Shown in pieces: positions 61,648-64,000 of a stretch of DNA of 64,000 nucleotides. Source of the DNA: an uncultured Eubacterium sp. (GTDB taxonomy: Bacteria > Bacillota > Clostridia > Lachnospirales > Lachnospiraceae); the NCBI GenBank assembly GCA_910586225.1, contig CAJUIL010000016.1, forward strand, positions 1 to 64,000, in the 5' to 3' direction. The position numbers were made by a program, and so were the translations under genes. A model generated the notes under the pieces. It did no database searches, was not told where the DNA came from, and was given only the letters and a program-made list of their open reading frames with translations. Within the stretch, counting starts at the first letter, position 1, and every line of letters begins with the position of its first letter.

Positions 61648-63210
61648 CTATAACAGCGGCGCAAACAGCTTGAGCACAGTCTGTACTACCCACAAGAAAA
61701 AGCCCGGCTCTTTCCACTCTTCCTTAAGGATCTGATGCGAGCAGGCAAATGTTTGCTCCATATCTTCCTTTAACTGCATAACTGCTTCGCTGCGGTACAT
61801 AAAGACGCCGCATTCAAAATGCAGGTACAAACTGCGGTAATCCAGATTGATGCTTCCTACGGCGGCTGTTTCGTCGTCGCAGAGAAAGCATTTTGCATGG
61901 ATAAATCCCGGCGTATATTCATAGATCTTAATACCGCTTTCCAGCAATACCTTGTAATTAGAGCGCGTCATTAAAAAAATGATCTTTTTATCCGGAATCC
62001 CCGGCGTTACAATGCGCACGTCCACACCGCTTTTGGCTGCGTTGCAAAGCGCGGTCTGCATTTCCTGGTCGATGATCAGATATGGTGTATAAATATACAA
62101 ATATTCCTTGGCCCGGCTGATCATATTCAGGTATACGTTTTCCCCGACATTTTCGCGGTCTAAAGGCGTATCGCCGTAAGGCTGGACAAATCCATGCTCC
62201 TGCGCAGCGAACTGCGGCAGACTGCGGCGGTATTTTTCACAATCGTCCTCCTCGTGGCGGATATAGTCCCACATTTCCAAAAACATTGCCGTAAAGTTCC
62301 ATACGGCTTCTCCCTGGATACGGATCCCCGTATCCTTCCAGTAGCCAAAGCGTACTTTTTCATTAATATATTCATCCGCGATATTAATCCCGCCTGTAAA
62401 TCCCCAAATACCGTCCACAACGAGAATTTTGCGGTGGTCTCGGTTGTTCATCACAATGCTTAGAACCGGCATAAAACGGTTAAATACCGCGCAGCGGATA
62501 CCGATACGCTCCATATATCGGACAAAATCAACCGGAAGCGTCGCTACACAGCCGACATCATCGTAAATAAGCCGGACATCCACACCCTGGCGTACCTTCT
62601 GCTCCAACGCTTCCAGCAGCTGGTTAAACATTACGCCGGGATGAATGATAAAATATTCCAGAAAAATAAAACGCTCTGCTTTTTGGATCGCAGAAAGCAT
62701 ATCCGCAAACATTTCCTCCCCGCATGGATAATATTTCGTTTCGGTATGCTCATAGACCGGAAATTTTGCCTGGCGCAAAATATACTCGGACTGGCGCAGA
62801 ATATCCGCGCCTGCTTCTTTTATATGCTTTAACACCTGCGCGTCCTGCTTTAAATGCGTTTCGACCCTGAGATTGACCGCTTCCATGCCCTCGCTCGTAT
62901 GTCTGGTCAGCTCCGGCCTTCCGAATACAAAATAGATCAAAATACCAAGCAGCGGCACTGTCAAAAGCACCACCGTCCAAGCCAGCTTCGCAGCCGGGTG
63001 AAACGGTCTGCTGATCACATAAAAAGCCGTCAGGATCCCAATCGCCGTTATCATCACATTTACAAACGTATACTGGGCGCTGAACTGATAAAGCACGACA
63101 TACAGCCAGGTAAGCTGCAGTAAAATACCGAGCGCCACGACAAACATCCGGCTGAATAATTTCTGTACTGCTTTTCTAATGATCCGAAGTGCCTTTAATA
63201 TCCAAACCAA
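61648..63210 (-). CDS. cls: Cardiolipin synthase (phospholipase D family)
   Basis: 520 residues. Two N-terminal helices (MFVVALGILLQLTWLYVVLY and LAWTVVLLTVPLLGILIYFV) are followed by two PLD domains with the HKD motifs NRDHRKILVVDGIWGFTGGIN and GFIHAKCFLCDDETAAVGSIN. It condenses two phosphatidylglycerol molecules to cardiolipin at the membrane. The start is TTG at 63210 with AAAGGAG upstream. It is read toward the split carboxypeptidase gene and separated from it by a strong hairpin. Confidence 0.94.
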   Translation of the reverse strand: MVWILKALRIIRKAVQKLFSRMFVVALGILLQLTWLYVVLYQFSAQYTFVNVMITAIGILTAFYVISRPFHPAAKLAWTVVLLTVPLLGILIYFVFGRPELTRHTSEGMEAVNLRVETHLKQDAQVLKHIKEAGADILRQSEYILRQAKFPVYEHTETKYYPCGEEMFADMLSAIQKAERFIFLEYFIIHPGVMFNQLLEALEQKVRQGVDVRLIYDDVGCVATLPVDFVRYMERIGIRCAVFNRFMPVLSIVMNNRDHRKILVVDGIWGFTGGINIADEYINEKVRFGYWKDTGIRIQGEAVWNFTAMFLEMWDYIRHEEDDCEKYRRSLPQFAAQEHGFVQPYGDTPLDRENVGENVYLNMISRAKEYLYIYTPYLIIDQEMQTALCNAAKSGVDVRIVTPGIPDKKIIFLMTRSNYKVLLESGIKIYEYTPGFIHAKCFLCDDETAAVGSINLDYRSLYLHFECGVFMYRSEAVMQLKEDMEQTFACSHQILKEEWKEPGFFLWVVQTVLKLFAPLL

Positions 63211-63271
63211 ACCTTTACTCCTTTACTGTAACACAATGCTGCTGCAAAACGGGCTGCTGCCGCTGCAGGAT

Positions 63272-64000
63272 TCAGCGTTCCAAAAGCTTTTTCACATCCA
63301 GCGTCCCCCAGCAGGATGTCTGTGGGTCGGATGCCAGTTTTTCATAAAACCGCAGCTTTAATCCTGCCGGGGTCAACATCGGAAAACGGTCAAACGCCAG
63401 CGCGCACGCTCCAGACACAACTGCCGTCGCCATCGAAGTCCCGCTCTTAACAGTATACCCAGGATTTAAAAAATGACAGCTGCGGATTTCCGTTCCTGGC
63501 GCTAAAATCTCTGGCTTACAGACGCAGCAGTCCGTCGGCCCCATACCGCTGTAACCTGGATACAATCCTCTTCTGCGTACAAGCTGGTCCCGGTCGTCGC
63601 TGCTTCCGACGGTCAGTACCGTACTGCTGGCGCCTGGAATGGTAACGCTGCTGGCAGACGGCCCGCCGTTTCCGGACGCCGCTACCGTGAAAATGCCGCT
63701 GTCCCACATACGGTCTACCCATTCCAACATCTGGTCGCGCTCCTTGGATTTAGACTGCGGCAGCATTCCGACGGAAATATTGGCAATGCGTATCTGATAC
63801 CGCTCACGGTTTTCGATGACCCATTTCATCGCTTCTATCACATCCTTCGTATTTCCATTGCCGGTACGGTCAAGCACCTTTACCACGATCAGCGCTGCCA
63901 GCGGTGCCACGCCGCGGTAACGCCCTCTGCTCATACGCCCGTTTCCCGCGATAATGCCCGCAATGTGGGAACCATGGCCATTGTCGTCATATGGCTGGCT
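63272..64000 (-). CDS. Subtilisin-like serine protease, 3' part
   Basis: 243 codons; the gene begins beyond the right edge. The frame is open to position 64000 and includes DDNGHGSHIAGIIAGNG with the active-site histidine, VAASGNGGPSASSV with the oxyanion-hole asparagine, and SGTSMATAVVSGACALAF with the catalytic serine; the aspartate motif must lie outside the window. This is the S8 family in the compact, single-domain form. No C-terminal sorting signal. An internal ATG at 63934 is not the start. It may be an intracellular or sporulation-related protease, which the missing N-terminus would decide. Confidence 0.92.
   Translation of the reverse strand, partial: SQPYDDNGHGSHIAGIIAGNGRMSRGRYRGVAPLAALIVVKVLDRTGNGNTKDVIEAMKWVIENRERYQIRIANISVGMLPQSKSKERDQMLEWVDRMWDSGIFTVAASGNGGPSASSVTIPGASSTVLTVGSSDDRDQLVRRRGLYPGYSGMGPTDCCVCKPEILAPGTEIRSCHFLNPGYTVKSGTSMATAVVSGACALAFDRFPMLTPAGLKLRFYEKLASDPQTSCWGTLDVKKLLER

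Noticed and set aside
61451..61717. 88-codon minus-strand open frame between the split gene and cls
   Set aside because: Overlaps the 3' ends of both neighbours, crosses a strong hairpin and lacks a ribosome site.

Overview
The window looks like chromosome of an anaerobic Gram-positive Clostridium, most likely a Lachnospiraceae-type gut organism. The evidence is gene content: a complete six-subunit Rnf complex, a sodium-pumping biotin decarboxylase cluster, an ispH gene overlapping an S1-domain gene, ScpA/ScpB, D-Ala-D-Ala carboxypeptidases, TTG/GTG starts with strong Shine-Dalgarno sites, and moderate GC. The species cannot be named from sequence alone. No tRNA, rRNA or CRISPR array was seen.

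Region 1 (1-26.6 kb) is a surface-polysaccharide locus read almost entirely on the minus strand. It holds about ten glycosyltransferases, a Wzx-type flippase, a Wzm/Wzt ABC exporter, UDP-glucose dehydrogenase plus UDP-xylose synthase (UDP-glucose to UDP-glucuronate to UDP-xylose), a GtrB-like polyprenyl-phosphate glycosyltransferase, a GtrII-like membrane glycosyltransferase, and a pyruvyltransferase/FrhB-like fusion. Three genes near the left end carry in-frame runs of 9-10 G on the coding strand, the layout expected of phase-variable contingency loci. Three decayed genes (a GT2, a SPASM radical-SAM remnant and an FkbM methyltransferase remnant) show active reshuffling. A plus-strand AAA-ATPase-like/PD-(D/E)XK gene sits in the middle.

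Region 2 (27-53.3 kb) is core metabolism and housekeeping, also mostly minus strand: rnfCDGEAB with a consensus-like promoter; an RNase H-like exonuclease (plus strand) and a solitary cheR; the coupled group L,D-transpeptidase, RpiR regulator, FAD oxidoreductase, cmk, ispH, S1 protein; a sodium-pump decarboxylase operon that contains both a 12S-like and a 5S-like carboxyltransferase with one biotin carrier; a second AAA/PD-(D/E)XK paralogue; and a phosphoesterase, scpA, scpB, dac operon.

Region 3 (53.5-61.5 kb) is the most unusual part. A D-Ala-D-Ala carboxypeptidase gene is split directly after its SxN motif by a 6,778-bp element. Both junctions carry the same 8-bp core CCTGTGTG, and removing the element restores the reading frame exactly. 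The element encodes a large serine recombinase, two small proteins, a NACHT-type NTPase ending in about 40 pentapeptide repeats, and an Rpn-family PD-(D/E)XK nuclease. I read it as a small integrative element carrying a candidate NLR-like anti-phage defence module in a host gene that can be reversibly switched off.

Region 4 (61.6-64 kb) has a cardiolipin synthase and the 3' part of a subtilisin-like protease that runs off the right edge.
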